Assembly: GCA_965226785.1 (NCBI GenBank)
Contig: CBDDEC010000002.1
Span: 806,001 to 870,000 of the forward strand
Direction of reading: 5' to 3'
Origin: CBDDEC01 sp965226785
GTDB taxonomy: Bacteria > Chloroflexota > Dehalococcoidia > UBA2979
DNA length: 64,000 bases
The notes under the pieces: generated by a model
What the model was told of the DNA's origin: nothing
Databases searched by the model: none
The model's input: the letters and a program-made list of their open reading frames with translations, nothing else
Translations under genes and position numbers: made by a program
Part shown: positions 63,097 to 64,000 of the stretch, piece after piece
Numbering within the stretch: the stretch's first letter is position 1
Layout of the letters: each line of letters begins with the position of its first letter

Positions 63097-64000
63097 GTGG
63101 TCCTGATCCGCGACGACGATGGCGGTTGGAGCTTCCCGGAGTCGGTCGAGACCACCTATGACCTCGACGCCGGGACGGTCACGGTGTCGGCAACGGTGGA
63201 GCATTTCTCGTTCTTCTACCCGCGTGCGTTGAGCAGCCGTCTCGTCATGGAATTCGAGCCCATGACGTTCAGTGGCTTACCCGGTGACGAGTGGAATGCG
63301 ACGCTCGGCATCTTCGAGTTGAGCTTCGAGAAGCCCGTGTTGGTGGCATTCGAGCCGGGCAGCCAAACATCCGCGTTTGTCACAGGGGCGGTCTCCATCG
63401 TCCGCGGGCCCACTGCAAGCCACGTGGTACCACCGGAGGACGAGGACGACGACGACGACAGACCCCGCAATGTCAGTATCGAAAACCCGACCGAGGACAT
63501 CGACCTCGGCGAGATCAGCTTCTTCCTCTCGATCAGGTATCGCTTCCGCTGCAGCGAGGGCATGGGTACTTACGGGATCCGCCTGCAGCTCAAGATCGAC
63601 AAGAGCGATCTCAGCGGGACCACGCTCGCGGACGTCGATGGTGACCCGCTGATCGTCGTCGGCGCCGTTGGCAAATCGACGTGCGCGAGTACAGCGACCA
63701 CGACGCCGCCACCGCCGACGGAGACAGCGACACCGCCTGAGCCGACGGAGACGGCCACGGAGACGGCCACGGCGACCGCTACAGCGACGGCGACCGCTAC
63801 AGCGACTGCGACCGCGACCGCCACGGCGACTGCCACCGAGACGGCGACCGCGACCGCGACGGCCACGGCGACCTCACCACCGCCGATGCCACCACCGACA
63901 GTGAAGCCGGAGACGCGGAGCGCGGTGGACCACCCGCCGTTCGCTCGCATGTACGCGAATCCCGGCGCCAGCATGGTGCTGGCCTGCGTGTGGTCGGACA
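63097..64000 (+). CDS. Continuation of the TAG-interrupted lipoprotein, runs off the window
   Basis: The frame stays open for at least 301 codons after the TAG. VVLIRDDDGGWSFPESVETT and TVTVSATVEHFSFFYPRAL are the expected next strands of the surface domain. There follow LDLGEISFFLSIRYRF-like strands (IDLGEISFFLSIRYRF), a Thr/Ala repeat (about 63715-63870) and PPPMPPPTVKPETR. A GTG stands directly after the TAG, but there is no ribosome site, and the piece lacks its own signal peptide. It is probably one gene with the preceding part; the end is beyond 64000. Confidence 0.65.
   Translation, partial: MVLIRDDDGGWSFPESVETTYDLDAGTVTVSATVEHFSFFYPRALSSRLVMEFEPMTFSGLPGDEWNATLGIFELSFEKPVLVAFEPGSQTSAFVTGAVSIVRGPTASHVVPPEDEDDDDDRPRNVSIENPTEDIDLGEISFFLSIRYRFRCSEGMGTYGIRLQLKIDKSDLSGTTLADVDGDPLIVVGAVGKSTCASTATTTPPPPTETATPPEPTETATETATATATATATATATATATATATATETATATATATATSPPPMPPPTVKPETRSAVDHPPFARMYANPGASMVLACVWSD
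63715..63870. repeat. Thr-Ala (ACG/GCG-type) coding repeat
   Basis: Alternating ACx and GCx codons, broken by Glu-Thr, encode a (TA)n linker typical of extended, possibly glycosylated, cell-wall-spanning segments. Codon use within the array is varied, so it is not a perfect DNA microsatellite. Confidence 0.85.

Noticed and set aside
63570..63974. 134-codon minus-strand frame rich in Val-Ala repeats
   Set aside because: It is the complement of the Thr-Ala coding repeat and has no independent support.

Overview
The window is GC-rich, gene-dense bacterial chromosome with short gaps and many 4-base stop/start overlaps (ATGA, GTGA). No rRNA, tRNA, CRISPR array, phage or insertion sequence was recognised. 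Gene content (several LLM-class flavin oxidoreductases, paired family III CoA-transferases, a BKACE/DUF849 enzyme, a DUF3179 lipoprotein, Cys-anchored lipoproteins, a LexA-type GAAC-N4-GTTC box) fits a Chloroflexota lineage such as Dehalococcoidia. That placement is inference from gene content; no marker phylogeny was possible.

Layout. 1-2.4 kb: a LacI-type regulator (partial, frameshifted) and an LLM oxidoreductase, divergent from a sulfatase (2.7-4.9 kb). 5-9 kb: a HAD gene of clearly lower GC, dnaN, a second HAD gene, a P-loop NTPase and a degenerate HemC-like gene behind a MerR-type regulator. 10-12.5 kb: SOS-boxed dinB and an inositol-phosphate cytidylyltransferase-like gene. 12.5-17.3 kb: a minus-strand riboflavin operon, dcd-ribD-ribE-ribBA-ribH plus a small membrane protein. 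17.4-20 kb: a SIMPL lipoprotein, a putative anti-sigma factor and an ECF sigma factor. 20-26.6 kb (plus strand): class II aldolase, lepB, pyrE, an unknown gene, an M1 aminopeptidase with HEAT-like repeats and a DipZ-type thioredoxin protein. 27-34 kb: hydrolases, a DUF192 lipoprotein, glpK, a TfoX-domain protein and a second LLM enzyme. 34-36 kb: two secreted proteins that seem to share a new domain.

36-42 kb is a catabolic block: two coupled family III CoA-transferases converge on a BKACE-HAD-Rid-LLM operon, with a DUF3179 lipoprotein behind it. 43-46.7 kb is an oligopeptide ABC transporter that looks damaged: an in-frame TAG in the oppA signal peptide, a frameshift in the EAA loop of oppC, and no ATPase genes. 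47-50 kb: an epimerase, CinA-type amidase, sugar nucleotidyltransferase and rsfS. 50-55.4 kb (minus strand): gyrA-thiL-tsaE-tsaB-ndk. 55.5-64 kb: an AAC(3)-I-like acetyltransferase, a four-repeat Tat lipoprotein, a gamma-glutamyl hydrolase/cyclotransferase pair, a two-repeat ABM-like protein, a CPT-like kinase, a Rieske fusion protein and a lipoprotein split by an in-frame TAG.

Data quality. Three genes (LacI, P-loop NTPase, third LLM) each carry a 1-base frameshift in or next to a short G/C run, which suggests consensus errors. oppC has a larger lesion, and two lipoprotein genes carry in-frame TAG codons. The reads should be checked before any of these is called a pseudogene. The best candidates for undescribed biology are the repeated Tat lipoprotein, the paired Cys/Phe-Phe secreted domain, the degenerate HemC-like protein and the histone-like tail on GyrA.
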